A DNA stretch of 64,000 nt from Anisodus tanguticus (GCA_034509755.1 CM067543.1:57530653-57594652); one strand, 5' to 3'; positions 43,363-54,879 are shown, numbered from the stretch's first letter. Program-made: numbers and translations. The notes: generated by a model not told the origin, from the letters alone.

Positions 43363-43707
43363 ATGGGAAATTGTATTGATACATTATTATCTCCATCTCT
43401 TAATCAAGAAGATGAAGAGTTAAATGATTTAGCCAATGATACAAAGCTGAGATTATCTGATGAAGAGGTGCAATATTATGTTATTCAACAAGTATTTGAG
43501 CAATGTCATTCACCTAGATGTTTATCTAATGTCAATGATAGTTGCAAGAACAAGAGAATCAAGATTGTGCTATCAAAGCAACAATTGAAGGTACTTGTGA
43601 ATAATGCTAAAGAGCTCCAATGTGGACAAATTTCAGTTCAATCTTTAATTGGAAAAGAAGGTTGTAAAAGGTGGAAGCCTTCTTTAGATACTATTCCAGA
43701 GTTGTAG
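43363..43707 (+). CDS. Small MGNC-type protein, probable DUF4228/PADRE family
   Basis: A single-exon frame of 114 residues begins MGNCIDTLLSPSLNQ and ends GCKRWKPSLDTIPEL. MGNC is a dual acylation signal (Gly2 myristoylation, Cys4 palmitoylation), so plasma-membrane association is inferred. The middle block RIKIVLSKQQLKVLVNNAKE followed by GKEGCKRWKPSLDTIPE resembles the C-terminal half of plant DUF4228/PADRE proteins, which are stress- and pathogen-responsive. The whole protein is shorter than most family members but lacks frameshifts. It has its own ATG in AAT-ATGGG context. Promoter not defined. It lies 0.9 kb downstream of the Pi21-like gene on the same strand, without sign of co-transcription. 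Confidence 0.8.
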   Translation: MGNCIDTLLSPSLNQEDEELNDLANDTKLRLSDEEVQYYVIQQVFEQCHSPRCLSNVNDSCKNKRIKIVLSKQQLKVLVNNAKELQCGQISVQSLIGKEGCKRWKPSLDTIPEL

Positions 43708-43798
43708 AGGTTTTTTTTTTTGTTTTAATTGTCTGGTATCAGAAATTCACTAGCGTGATTAATCAAAATTCGCCTTGCGTATGACCCACTTAAGGGAG

Positions 43799-43958
43799 CA
43801 GAGGTGGAGCTAGGATGTTGAGTTATGAGTTATGTATTTTAGAAAAGGCAACTTACTATTTTGAATAACTTGTTTATACATATTAAGTGAACTTTTAGTT
43901 TGGACCAAAGCTATCGGGTCCTGTCGAGTCCAAAAATAAGACTATAGCTCTGCCCCTA
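43799..43958. mobile_element. hAT-type MITE, 160 bp
   Basis: Ends CAGAGGTGGAGCTA and TAGCTCTGCCCCTA are inverted. The 8-bp duplication TAAGGGAG flanks perfectly (43791-43798 and 43959-43966). It lies just downstream of the MGNC-type gene. Confidence 0.88.
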
Positions 43959-43966
43959 TAAGGGAG

Positions 43967-44481
43967 AAGTGCTCCTTATAGGGAGTTTCTCCATTATCGA
44001 GTCTCAAATCCGAAACCTCTAGTTAAGAGTGAGGATATCCGATACATCCCATCACATCTCTAGGTTATAGAGTTGTTATAACATGAGGATGAGAGCTTTT
44101 TTCCCCCCTTCCATTATAAGTGCAAAGTTAACAACTTTTGTTTTCTTGATTTCTCCAATTATTTTGGGAAAGGAGAAGTCCAAAAAATGAGGTCAATTGT
44201 AATACAATGACATAATTGTATAGAGAGAAAATTTCAGTTTTTCCTTTCCTTTTCCCTACTATGGAGTATATAGTAAGTGATTCCCAATTTCAACAATAAT
44301 GGTACATGAACAAAGGAAGAAGTAATTAAATTTTGAGAAACTAAGTGATGTATTTGTCAATGGGATGGAAATTCCATGTGAATTATATAGATAATAATGG
44401 ATTTTCTAGATTAAAATGTAAAGCTTCATCAAGTGAATTTGCTCTTAAGGAGCGATGAAAGCTAGCAAGGTTCATGTCAAG
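43967..44481. other. Intergenic, no gene recognised
   Basis: No coding sequence. The phrase ATCTCTAGGTTATAGAG and flanking words recall the arrays at 2736-3290 and 50540-51010 but are not periodic here. Confidence 0.35.
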
Positions 44482-44950
44482 TGTTCCACAACAATTGAGG
44501 GAATGGATTGGTAAAAACTTGCCCGCACCCGATGCTCATACCAAATCAATAGATACATGACATGTGTTGTACATAGACCTTTATCACTTAACCATAGTTA
44601 ATTAACATGCATTCTCACCTCATTAAATCACTTAATTATGTTAAGTTTACATGGTTTGGTATAAACACCATGTGTGGGTAAGTATTTATCGAATGGATTA
44701 TTGTCTCCTTATATGGTATTAGACGATATTTACCTCATGAATAAATTTGAGGGTAGAGTTAGGCCCACACAATCTATTTTATTGAAATAGTATCAGCTAT
44801 ATCTATCCAATTTTTTTATTTACCCAATGTTGATCCCCATGTTATATTGTCGACGCGCTATTCACTAGGCCTCCGGGCCTCAAGTGTTCCACATCAATTG
44901 AGTGGATGAGTTGGTGTCTCCATTTAAGATTAATAGTTCCACTTCTTCTT
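44482..44950 (+). mobile_element. Possible TRIM remnant
   Basis: TGTTCCACAACAATTGAGGG at 44482 and TGTTCCACATCAATTGAGTG at 44885 could be two LTR starts. TATGGTATTAGACGATATT at 44712 resembles a primer-binding site after the first. CACTAGGCCTCCGGGCC precedes the second. Ends are decayed. Confidence 0.45.
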
Positions 44951-45240
44951 CTAATGGTGCACATTTATATAAGGTTAATACTAATAGTTCTATTACTTGA
45001 CACAAAATAATACTCCATTAGAGAAATCAAGAACCAAATCTTCTGCAAGACTTGTGGGCATTCGCAAAAAAGATCAAACTTTCAACTATTCTTACACATC
45101 TGAATCTAAAGCTGAGAATAACTATACAAATAACTAAAACAAAAAGAATTACACTCCAGTTGTGACAGAATTAGTCATTCACTTTACACGTTACAAATGA
45201 ATTGGATCTTTATTCCTTTGATCAATCACTTTCACTCTTT
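44951..45240. other. Intergenic, 3' side of the MAP70-like gene
   Basis: Contains no recognised gene. It may include the distal 3' UTR of the minus-strand MAP70-like gene. Confidence 0.3.
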
Positions 45241-45398
45241 GTATATACAAGAAATGCAAGAATCAGACTGATGAAAATCAAGAGAGTAGCTGCACTTTTT
45301 CTGCCATTTACATGAATCTTCAAGATGTTCTCATGTCCCTAATCCAAATGTAGACCATCTTTAAAATTAGTATGTCCCAATGATGGTGTACAAAAAAA

Positions 45399-45525
45399 CT
45401 ATGTTGCTCGGATCACCAAAAATTTCTCCATGCCCATGTCGGATCCTTCAAAAATGCATATTCTTTGGAGGATTCAACACACATTTGGTGGCTTTTTTGG
45501 AGGGTCCGACTATCCGAGTAACATA
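45399..45525. mobile_element. MITE with CTATGTTGCTCGGA arms, copy 2
   Basis: CTATGTTGCTCGGATC is complemented by GACTATCCGAGTAACATA. GTCGGATCCTTCAAAAATG and TTTGGAGGATTCAACAC form the inner arms. It lies in the presumed last intron or 3' region of the MAP70-like gene. Confidence 0.75.
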
Positions 45526-45593
45526 ACAAAAAAGGATAAAAGAAAGGGGAATGGAGAATGAAGAGAATCAGGGAAAATAGTAGGGATCTTTAT

Positions 45594-45758
45594 ACAAATA
45601 GCAGGCGGAATTCACTGTTTACTTTTCTTAGCCGGTATACATAGATTATACACTGATTATACGCGGTTATATATATATTGTACATGGATTATACTTATAT
45701 AATAGATCCACCAGCTATTTTTAGTTTAAACGGTTGGGTGAGCGGCTATTTAGGTTAG
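45594..45758. mobile_element. MITE with AAATAGC / GCTATTT arms
   Basis: ACAAATAGCAGGCGGAATTC and GGGTGAGCGGCTATTTAGG are inverted ends. The interior carries repeated GGATTATAC and GATTATAC words. It lies in the same region downstream of MAP70-like exon 10. Confidence 0.55.
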
Positions 45759-45787
45759 TTCTTCAAAAATTAAATATATACACTGAC

Positions 45788-48700
45788 CTTGTTGCTTCAC
45801 TTTCCGTTTTGTTTCAACTTCTATAGCTTTCGACAGCATCTCAATCTTCTTCATTAGCATCTGTAAACACCAAACAGATTGAAAAAAATGATGAAAGGAA
45901 GAAAAGGAGCAAGAGAGTTTTGTTTTATGGTAATACTTCACCTTAATTTCTTCATCTTTAGTATTCAAAGCTGACTCTTTTGTCTCACAAACCTTCCTTA
46001 AACAGATAACCTCTTTTTGTAGCCTGTCATACAAAAAACCCGATACATTATCATCGTTAACACTCTGGCTGCATCCATTAGTCTTATTTTCCTCCTGATC
46101 ACCTCCTCGGTTCTTGATCTTATGCACGTCTGTGATTTCTTTGCTGTTTATGTCCACAATAGAATTCTCCTTCATTTCTGCATTTTCCTTTCCAACATTC
46201 TTATTACGAGAAGTCCATAGACTCTTTTTTACCAAGCTATTTCCAAGATAGTGTTTAGTCTTTTGAGGTTTTGTGGATCCGTGGTGCCCATTAGGATTGA
46301 CAGAGACGTTGAATGCGTGTTTCAAGCCTTGTTCGAGTGTATTGAGCCTCAATTTTAGTTTATCCTATAGCAAAAAAAACCGGATGAGAAGAAAACACAT
46401 TAAGCTAGTTTCAAGAATCGCGTAGTGTATGACAATTGAAGTGCTCACCTTGAGTTGTGCTTCTGCCTTGGTTGTTCTCTCTGATACAGTTAATTTGTCT
46501 CTCAGCCGTTGCATCTCCGCCTATAACACAAGGGTGAAAAGTTTCTCACTAAGTCTAACTGATAAGTTATAAAAAAAAACTTATTTAGTAGGCGTTTGGA
46601 CATAGATTTGGTTGAAATTTGGAAAAAAGAGCTTTTGAAGTTGAGATTGAAAAATGGTACTTGGAAGTTGAAATTGTGTTGGACATCCATTTCACTTGAA
46701 AAAAATGAAGTTTTGTGAGTGGAAAAAGATTTTTCACTTGAAAAACTCATCTTCAAGAAGTCAGTCCAATTAACCAAACAATGTTCTGGAAAAACGAAAA
46801 ACATTCTATGTCCAAACGGCTCCTTAAGTCGCACAACATTTCGCTTTAGTGACCTGCAACAGCTTTCTTTCTTCTAACCACTGTTTTACGGGCATAACTT
46901 TGTCATTCTCATCTTTCCACTCGTTTGCCACGACAGTTGCTACTCGGTTTGCTGAAACCTTAACTCTTGATAGTTCCCTTTCCAACGTCCTCTTCTCCTC
47001 CTACAAGATTAGAAAATCCACAGGTCTTATGATCTATAACATAGTTGTCTAATAGCATTACTAAATATGTATCTGCATGATTTTTACTTGTAATTCAGAA
47101 ATTCGTCTTTTATAGTCACGAAGTGTATTAGCTGCTGCTCTTCCAGCAAGAATTGCCTCCTCAAGTTCTACAATTGTTTGGCTAAGCTTTTCCACCTCAA
47201 GAATCTTTTGACGGTTCGTCTTATCAAGTATTTTGTTTTCCTCCTGCATTCAGAGAAATTCATATTAGGCCATACACCAAGTATCATAGCCGGAATTTTC
47301 ACCAAGCGGATTCAAAATATTAAGAAGTAAACACAAGAAGAAGCCAAAGGGATTCGACATCTACTGTATACACATAAAATATATTTTTAACCTTGCATAT
47401 ACAATGCATTTTGAAACTCCTACCTGGAAGATTTCAATCTGTCTTCTAAGCTCGAAGTTCTGATTTTGAATCTCTTCTACTATTAATGCCCTTTCTAAAG
47501 CACTTCTTAGAATCCTTTCTGCTTCAAGTAACGCCGCTTCTTTCGACTTAGTGTGTCTATCCAAAGCCCTATTATCTTCTTGTAATGCTGCAATCTAAAA
47601 AATGGCCAAAGAAAACAAGTTAATGCTTGTCAAAGCATTTGGAAAATGAAGCACTTGGAATGAGTTTTATCATTTTAAAGTAAGTACCTCATTCTTATAC
47701 ATCTTAATCTCTGCCTCAAGGGGAGCAATAATGGACTTGAGAGGAGGACCATAGTCGTCCTTCTGATCTGCATATACTCTTCTAAGTGTTGCTTCAGCAG
47801 CATATTGTGCAGCCAGTGCTTCTTTCTTCTCATTAACGAGTCGTTTGATATCAAGATTCTGCATTTTAAGTCATAGCCAATAATTTACGCACCCTTTTTG
47901 GGTAAAGAAATGGTTGCTTTTGACTAGCAAACCTTTACACAGAAGATGAAATGCCATCCATACCTTTTGTTCAAGAAGAGTTTCGCCGATTTTCAGCTTT
48001 CCCTCCAATCTTTGAAATTCGTTTCCGAGCTGTGGAAAATAAGAATTGAATTATCAACACAATATAATAGCTAAAAGTATAACAAGCAAATGTATGCAAA
48101 ATAGCAGATCCAATAGAGTACCTCTTCAAGAGCTTTGTCTTTGAGGACTTCTGTTGCTTTCAAACCCTTAATTTCACTTTGCGCTGCTCCTAGTTCTCGA
48201 TCCTTCTCTGATGAAATGCACATCAAGAATTGAAATTCAATAGCTAAATTTCGCTCGTGTATCCATATGCAGTGTGTTATAAGCATGTACATGTATCCGT
48301 CGAAACTTCAGAAGAGCCAGTTACAGAAAATTGATATCCTAGCCCGAAATCAGGACTTTAGCAAGTCGTTTAAGCCAAAAACGATATAATGATTACGCGT
48401 AAGTGCAAGTTTTACCTAAGCGCCAAGATCATTTCATTGTTAACCTTATTATTTGGCCTATTTCAAGACAAGCTGGACAGACAGAATCAGAACAAATATA
48501 GAGAAGTACCAGATTCTTGAATTGTTTTTATCTAGTTGCCATTGGTTCAATAAGTAACTTCTTAGATGACCGGTGCATGGAAAGTTGAAAGGGCACTGCT
48601 AAAAACTAGTGCTTATGATCTAACAATTATGTGGACTGTTAAATTTTCAATTGTTTTGCCTTGCTGCCTGAAAGTGCCACTAGCCTATGTTGCTCGGACT

Positions 48701-49798
48701 ATTAAAAAATGTTGCCGGGTGCATGTCGTGAGGTGAGTAACTATATTCAACAATCATTTGCCAACATCGTTCCTAAGCCCTACTAAGTAAAGGGGATGTG
48801 TTCATTCCCAAGCATCTTCGTCAATACTCCATGGATCATCCAAAAGTAGTGCGTTTTTTGAGGATCCGACATTGGTATGACATCATTTTTAGAGAGTCCG
48901 AACAACATAGCAACTAACTGTTTGAAAGAAAGAAAAAAGGAAAACTTGTACCTTTGTTTCACAAGAATCAAAATGAGATCAAACATGTTTACATATATCT
49001 AAATTTGAAAAGCTTTGGTAACAGAATAATGTAAAGCTTGTCTTTAACATCTTAGACAGAGTAGGAGAACCAAACTCACAGAAACTTGTTAACTCCTTTA
49101 TCAACTACTGTTACTGACCATATGTCAACAACAAGTAATAATGAAGAGCATTCATCACTGAAACATGTTAGATATTGAGAAAAGAAAATGAAAGGGCAAC
49201 CAGGTGCGCTAAGCTCTCACTGTGCTCATGGCCCAGAAAAGGGCCAGACTATATTAGGTCTTACATACGTAGCCTTAATTTGCATTCCTAGCAGAGGCTG
49301 TTTCCGCGGTTTGAACCTGTGACCTGCTGGTCACACGGAGGCAACTACCGTTGCACCGATGCTCCACTTCACGTGGGACCCTTGGCGCAATGGTAAAAAG
49401 TTACCGCCGTGTGACCAAGAGGTCACGGGCTCAAGCCGCCGAAACAGCCTCCGGTAGAAATGCAAGGTAAGACTGCATATGTAAGACCTGGTGGTCCGGC
49501 CCATCCATGAACCCCGCACATAGCAGGAGATTAGTGCACTAGACTGCATTTTTTTAGTCATTGAAGCATGTTAGATAAAGAAGATTCTTCAAAATGAATA
49601 GCTAAATACACAAAACTGTCATGGTAATAGGATATACCAGCTAGCATCATCACAATCAAGAAACACAACAGAAAGTGAAAACTAAAGTAAGTTTTTTAAA
49701 CCTTTGAGTTGGTTCTGCAAATTGTTAAGTTCCAAGATAACAGGATCAGGATGAATATGAAAAAGTTCATCAGCACAAACTTCATAAAAGCCTGACAT
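45788..49798 (-). CDS. MAP70-like microtubule-associated protein (last exon unresolved)
   Basis: MAP70 proteins bind cortical microtubules and shape secondary wall patterning. Ten exons with consistent splice sites: 49798-49702, 48207-48122, 48029-47964, 47858-47688, 47594-47424, 47243-47088, 47000-46854, 46520-46449, 46364-45942, 45860-45788. Together 487 codons plus one base, no in-frame stops. Start: MSGFYEVCADELFHIHPDP. MAP70 signatures: KDRELGAAQSEIKGLKATEV, NEKKEALAAQYAAEATLRRV, RHTKSKEAALLEAERILRSA, EENKILDKTNRQKILEVEKL, AILAGRAAANTLRDYKRR, RVATVVANEWKD, MLMKKIEMLSKAIEVETKRK. Nearly all is coiled coil. The shorter N-terminus suggests the MAP70-5 branch. Exon 10 ends in phase 1; the final exon lies below 45787, beyond two MITEs, and could not be fixed. 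Introns 1, 7 and probably 10 contain repeats. Confidence 0.9.
46588..46823. mobile_element. Tourist-like MITE in MAP70 intron 7
   Basis: GTAGGCGTTTGGACATAG and CTATGTCCAAACGGCTCC are inverted ends. TTA flanks on both sides (46585-46587 and 46824-46826), the PIF/Harbinger signature. Length 236 bp, non-coding. Confidence 0.85.
48685..48910. mobile_element. MITE with CTATGTTGCTCGGA arms, copy 3, with about 104-bp insert
   Basis: CTATGTTGCTCGGACTATT is complemented by AGAGTCCGAACAACATAG. Compared with the usual inner arms (GTGCATGTCG joined to GGATC), a segment from about 48729 to 48832 is extra. It lies in MAP70 intron 1. Confidence 0.7.
49191..49374 (-). mobile_element. Au-like SINE, minus strand
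   Basis: On the minus strand it reads GCATCGGTGCAACGG (box A region), GGTCACAGGTTCAAACC (box B), GGAAACAGCCTCTGC, then TTAGCGCACC near the 3' end, the order of the angiosperm Au SINE. It abuts a second, plus-strand copy head to head. Confidence 0.85.
49375..49556 (+). mobile_element. Au-like SINE, plus strand
   Basis: GGGACCCTTGGCGCAATGG (5' end and box A), GGTCACGGGCTCAAGCC (box B), GAAACAGCCTCCGG, GTGGTCCGGCCC, ATTAGTGCACTAG and a T-run end. All parts match an Au SINE. Non-coding. Confidence 0.9.
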
Positions 49799-49930
49799 TT
49801 CTTTCTTTTGTTTTCTCTTGTGTTGCTATAACTTCAAACTATAGTGCAATTCTTGAAAAGTAAAAGGTACTAAGAAAGAAATAAGATGCTTATGAGACTT
49901 TGTAATTGTAGCTATTTGAAGTGTCCATTA

Positions 49931-49945
49931 CTTATATATATAAAG
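49931..49945 (-). promoter_or_regulatory. TATA box of the MAP70-like gene
   Basis: CTTTATATATATAAG on the minus strand lies about 135 bp upstream of the ATG at 49798, a suitable core promoter with a 5' leader of about 100 bp. Confidence 0.55.
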
Positions 49946-49999
49946 AAGTTGAATGGAATTAAGAGAATGGACTTCCCTTCTTGTGAAGCAAACCTCACA

Positions 50000-50535
50000 A
50001 AATAACAAATCAAAAACAGATTAGTCATTTTTAGTAATATCTTTTTTTTTATTGAAAGACTACTATATAATATTACAATTTGCTTGATGAGACTTTAATA
50101 TAATTCCACATTCTTTTTCCTAGTTTAGTTTAACTACTCAACTTTAAAAAAGATACTAATGATTATATGGAACAGTATCTCTATATGCTTCACATTCTTC
50201 TTTTATGCTTACTAATTTGTATGGTTTAGCTGTAACATATTCTTGAAGTTTGTCTTTAGTGGGAAAATAATAATAAAGAAACAATTAAACGAATGGAGTA
50301 CAAGAAATATTATTACAAAAAATAGTTAATTTATAACTAAACAAGACAAAATCCTAGGGAATAAAGGCTAAGCTGTCCTACACATATCTGGAATTTGCTT
50401 TTTGAAGCTTTCCTTAAGCAGAAAAGGGGTGGTAGGTAATCAAGTTTCATTACTAAAATATAGGTATTTTCTTTATCTATTTTGTTCCCTTTTTTCCCTT
50501 TAAGGAAAGAGATTCTTTTTTTTTTTTGGATTTAA
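50000..50535. other. Intergenic upstream of the MAP70-like gene
   Basis: AT-rich distal promoter or intergenic sequence; no gene recognised. Confidence 0.35.
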
Positions 50536-50539
50536 TTAT

Positions 50540-51010
50540 ATGGTGTTTGAAACTTGCTGGCCTGACAAATTTAGATTCGCACGGTAAAGGGTTCATTTAA
50601 ATGGGGAACACTCCCTACTAAAAATTTCTTCATTTCTGGAGCTTAAATCCATCATCTGATAGTCAAAACCCACTAGTCTGACTAATTCAAATTTGCGCGT
50701 CATAGGACTTATTTAAAGAGGAAACACTCTCTACTAGAAAATTCTCCATGTCTAGGACTCGAACGCACTGGCCCGACTAATTCATATTTGCACCACTTAG
50801 GGTTTATTTAAGGAGAAAACACTCTCCAACAAGAAGTGTCTTCATTCCTGAGGCTCGAATCCACCATTTGGTACCCGAAACCCGCTGGCCCGACTTATCC
50901 GTGTCATAGGGCCCCTTTAAGGGGATATGCTTCCTACCAAAAAAATTTCCATTCCTAGAGTTTGAACAAGAACCTCTAGTTAAGGAGGAACGGATCTCAT
51001 CCGTCTAATT
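50540..51010. repeat. About four degenerate tandem copies of a 115-125-bp repeat
   Basis: Recurring words: CTGGCC(C/T)GAC(T/A)AATT, TAGGG or TAAAGGG, CATTTAA or CTTTAAGG, AACACTC(T/C)C(T/A)AC, TTC(A/C)TTCCT, then GCTCGAATCCACCA. Copies begin near 50555, 50665, 50765 and 50875. The last runs into AACCTCTAGTTAAGG, shared with 2736-3290. Confidence 0.65.
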
Positions 51011-51745
51011 ATTGTGTAGTAGGGCAAAGAGATAAAGATGTGCAACTTCAATTAGCTATGAAAAACTTGGGGATTGATGTTATATTTTCCCAACATAATC
51101 TCTAAATATTGATGGAAAGCTCCTCCCACTTTAGATTAGAAGAATTTAAATTGCTTGAGCGTTAAACACTCCTTAAATTCTTGAAATCATTGACAGAATA
51201 CAAAGAAAATGAGGTGTTGATGACAAATAATTGAAAAGGGGTTCAAACTAAGTTGCTTTAAAGTACATAAACAAACTTTGTTGCTTTTAAGTATGAATGA
51301 TATATAGAATATAATTGAAGACAAGAGCAGAGATGAAACCATAATCTGATACTTTTGTAGTAGATATGATATATAATGCTTTGATAGTTGGATGACACTT
51401 GGCAAATGACATTATTCAAATTGTACATGATCAATGTTTTGGTGAGGCAAAAAAACCCCTTTAGAATAAAGAGAGTATACTGAGAAAATTTGATAAAAGT
51501 TAGTTAATTATGTGAATCGGATATTTACATAAAATTAATATACTTTATTATGATAGTAATAAATAAGATGAAAATACACATTAAATAACCAAATTTAGGT
51601 GATAAAAGACTATACTGAAGATAAGGGCGGAAGTCGGAACTATAATATCAAGTAGATTTCAAACGAATGCGATATCTTTTATTTAGACCTTGTATTTGTA
51701 ATTTATTAAATATGTATAAATTTTAGTTGCGAACACAGTAACTAA
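51011..51745. other. Intergenic, no gene recognised
   Basis: AT-rich; open frames here lack domains. Confidence 0.35.
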
Positions 51746-52359
51746 GGAGCCGTTTGGACATGATTAGAAATTATGAAATGAAATCATGATGATTTGAAGT
51801 TGAAGTTTTGTTTGGACATGCAATTTGAATTTCTTAAGTTGTATTTTTCTTATACAACAAAAAAATTCCAAGTTGTGAAAACCATCAAAACTTTCTCAAT
51901 TCTTATACAATCTTACTAAATGAGCAAGTCATAATTCATAACAAATTTAATACGCTACTAGAAGATCTTTCTAAAAAATATAACATCAATTGATAAAACT
52001 TTAATTCAATCAAATGAAAAATTAAACATGAGTTGTAGTATAACTACTCTTTAATATAATCCCCTCACATGGTTGGTAAGAGTAAATTTGCTATAAATAT
52101 ACTACCAACTAGTAGATCTTTTAATATTTGATATAAATGGTTGGTTAAACATAATTGGTAAATATATCTACCAATTTATGGATCTATTTTTACAAAATAT
52201 AAACTTATGGGTCAATTTTTACATTTAAAAAATTTGAAATCATGATTTGAAATCCCAAATCATGCTTTTTTGGATGATTTGGGATAATCATGAGATAAAA
52301 TCGCATGTCTAAACGTCGATTTCATCTCATGAGATGAAATTGCATGTGCAAACGCCTAC
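51746..52359. mobile_element. Tourist-like (PIF/Harbinger) element, copy 2
   Basis: GGAGCCGTTTGGACATG and CATGTGCAAACGCCTAC are inverted ends flanked by TAA (51743-51745 and 52360-52362). The body is collinear with 6475-7103. Non-autonomous, 614 bp. Confidence 0.88.
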
Positions 52360-52362
52360 TAA

Positions 52363-53096
52363 AATGAACTATGGATCCGCTGGCAAATTTTAGAATCTAT
52401 AATTCAAAAACTTTAAATTTTGGCTCCGCCTCTAGCAAAAAAACATATATTATGACTACACTGATTTAATGTGTAAGCATTGAGTGCGGTTAATTATTAC
52501 TGAAAACAAGTAGTGTGATCCTAATGTTCAAAAGAGCTATTAATTTAAATGTTTAAAATAAAAAAGCAATAAGATTACAAATATTCAAACATGTCTTGAT
52601 TGGCAAATGAGTTTTCTTTTCCACATTAATTACTTAATGAAATCACAATGTTTTATAGTTCTAAAAGTGACCTAATCAAATTAGTGGGGCTTCTTTTCTA
52701 CATTTATCATTATTTATGTAATGAAGTTCCCCTATTTATAATTCTGAAAGTGAACTCAATGGGGTTTCAAGCTAAGCTGTAAAGGTTTCAATAATTTATA
52801 TTTAATAATATCTTTTGATAATTAGCTTTAAGTAGGTAAATTGTGATAAGGAATTTGTTCTAATCTTGATTTCCTAATAATTCTTCCTTCTTTTTTGTTT
52901 TTATATTACGTATTTATCACTTCATTATTGATGCCTTAAGTACTTTTTCTTGTTTAATTAGGAGTCCATTATCTTAATTAACCTCCGTTGACATATAAAT
53001 CAAACCTCTAATTAAATAAATGAGAGCTCGTTTCCAATGCTGAAAGAATTTTTTTCACGCAAAAACAAAATGATTAAGATTTAAACTACTCGTTTT
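52363..53096. other. Intergenic, no gene recognised
   Basis: AT-rich sequence up to the abnormal left flank of the copia element. Confidence 0.35.
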
Positions 53097-53133
53097 ATGG
53101 TCATGTAAAATTGAAATTACATAAATTAAATTT
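53097..53133 (+). repeat. 37-bp flanking direct repeat, left copy
   Basis: Identical to 57586-57622 across all 37 positions; starts ATGGTCATG and ends TTAAATTT. Two bases (TC) separate it from the truncated 3' LTR. Confidence 0.95.
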
Positions 53134-53389
53134 TCATTAATGAAAGAGTATATATACAATTTACAGTTTTCATAATATGGAAAATCTTATTCCTATTCTA
53201 CTCCCAAAACCCTATTCTAATTATACAAGAATCCTATAATAATGGTAAGTGTACAATGTTAATTATATACAAATAATACAAAATAAATTGTTACCAAAAT
53301 AGGGATATACACGGTGTGTATACCGTGTATATCACGGTTTCCCACTTGTGATGGGTTTTCGTGTATACCGTGTATATCCTTGTATATTT

Positions 53390-54879
53390 TCACACCCCCG
53401 CAATCATAGCGGACAGTCTTCGTACGCTGAGACTGTTCCTAAAATCTTCAAATAGGACCGAGGGAAGACCCTTAGTAAAGATGTCTGCAATTTGATACAT
53501 GGAAGGAACATGTAGGACGCGTACTTGTCCACGAGCTACCTTTTCGCGAACAAAATGAATATCCATCTCAATATGTTTAGTGCGCTGGTGTTGAATCGTA
53601 TTCCCAAAAAGATAAACGACACTAATATTATCACAATATACCAAGGTAGCTTTTTTGAATGAGAAAGTGAAGCTCCAAGAGAAGATTGCGTAACCAACAT
53701 GATTCAAAAACCACATTGGCTACCTCTCGATATTTGGCCTCGGCACTGGAGCGTGATAAGGTATCTTATCGTTTGGTAGACCACGAGAACAAGTTATCAC
53801 CAAGAAACATGCAATAACCGGACGTGGAGCGTCTGGTATTTGGACAGCACCCCAATCAACATAGGTATACGAGACAAGTGTAGAGGCCGAAGATGGATAT
53901 AGATGCAAACCATAGTCAAGTGTCCCCTAGATATATCTGATAATGCGTTTAAGCGCATTCATGTGCTCCATCCTAGGGTCGTGCATAAACAAACACACAT
54001 GATGTACGCCATATGTAATATCCGATCTCGTGAAAGTAAGATACTGTAGAGCTTCAGCAAGACTGCGATAATGAGTGAGATTCTCGTAAGGTAAGCCAGC
54101 TGCAACACCCATCTTGGGTTTAGTATCAACTGGAGTGGAAGTAGACTTGCACGGGGACATACCAACTCGCTCAATGATCTCAGTTGCATAATTTCGTTGT
54201 GATAAGAATAACCAACCGGCATGACGAGTGACATTAATCCCCAAAAAGTAACTCAAGGGACCCAAGTATTTCATAGCAAACTCAGAACTGAGCATTGTCA
54301 TGATAGACTTTCGCAACGCATCAGAAGAGGCAGTCAAGATAATATCATCCACATATAGTATATAAGCCAGGGAAGTACCACGACGATATATGAACAATGA
54401 ATTATCAGACATGCTGTATGAAAACCCAATAGAGAAAACATAGTCTGCAAATCTCTTATACCAAGCATGTGGGGCCTGCTTAAGGCCATACAAGGACTTC
54501 TTCAATAAACAGACATGATGAGGATATTTGGGATCTCGAAAACCAAGGGTTGATGCATGTAAACGATCTCCTTAAGATCTCCATATAAGAAAGCATTATT
54601 TACATCGAATTGATGAATGGACCAATCTTTTGAAAGAGACAGACTGAGAATGGTAGCCGGTTTGACCACCGGACTAAATGTCTCACCACAATCCACGCCA
54701 ACCTGCTGAGTCTTACCATCACCTACAAGACAAGCCTTATGTCTCGCAAAAGAACCATCAGAATTATCCTTATGAGTAAAAATCCACATAGACCGAATAA
54801 TATTAACACCAGAAGGACGGGGTACCAACTCCCATGTCTTATTTGCAATAAGAGCTTCATATTTGTCGTTCATAGCCAA
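53390..54879 (-). pseudogene. Copia reverse transcriptase and RNase H remains
   Basis: The N-terminal RT block has NKTWELVPRPSG, KACLVGDGKTQQVGVDCGET, FSPVVKPATI and QFDVNNAFLYGDLKEIVYMH (54879-54502). After a frameshift come MKKSLYGLKQAPHAWYKRF and the catalytic YVDD in AYILYVDDIILTASSDA (54505-53927), then YFLGINVTRHAGWLFLSQR. RNase H parts (53908-53390) include TYVDWGAVQIPD, ATLVYCDNISVVYLFGNT and QRTKHIEMDIHFVREKV ending with DIFTKGLPS. At least two frame breaks make it inactive. It would copy element RNA into cDNA. Confidence 0.9.

Noticed and set aside
43363..43707. MGNC frame as a chance ORF
   Set aside because: Rejected that view: the acylation start, the conserved GCKRWKPSLDTIPE ending and absence of repeats support a real gene.
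53097..53133. 37-bp flank as an ordinary target-site duplication
   Set aside because: Copia integrases make 5-bp duplications, and the adjacent LTR tip is missing; a repair event explains both better.
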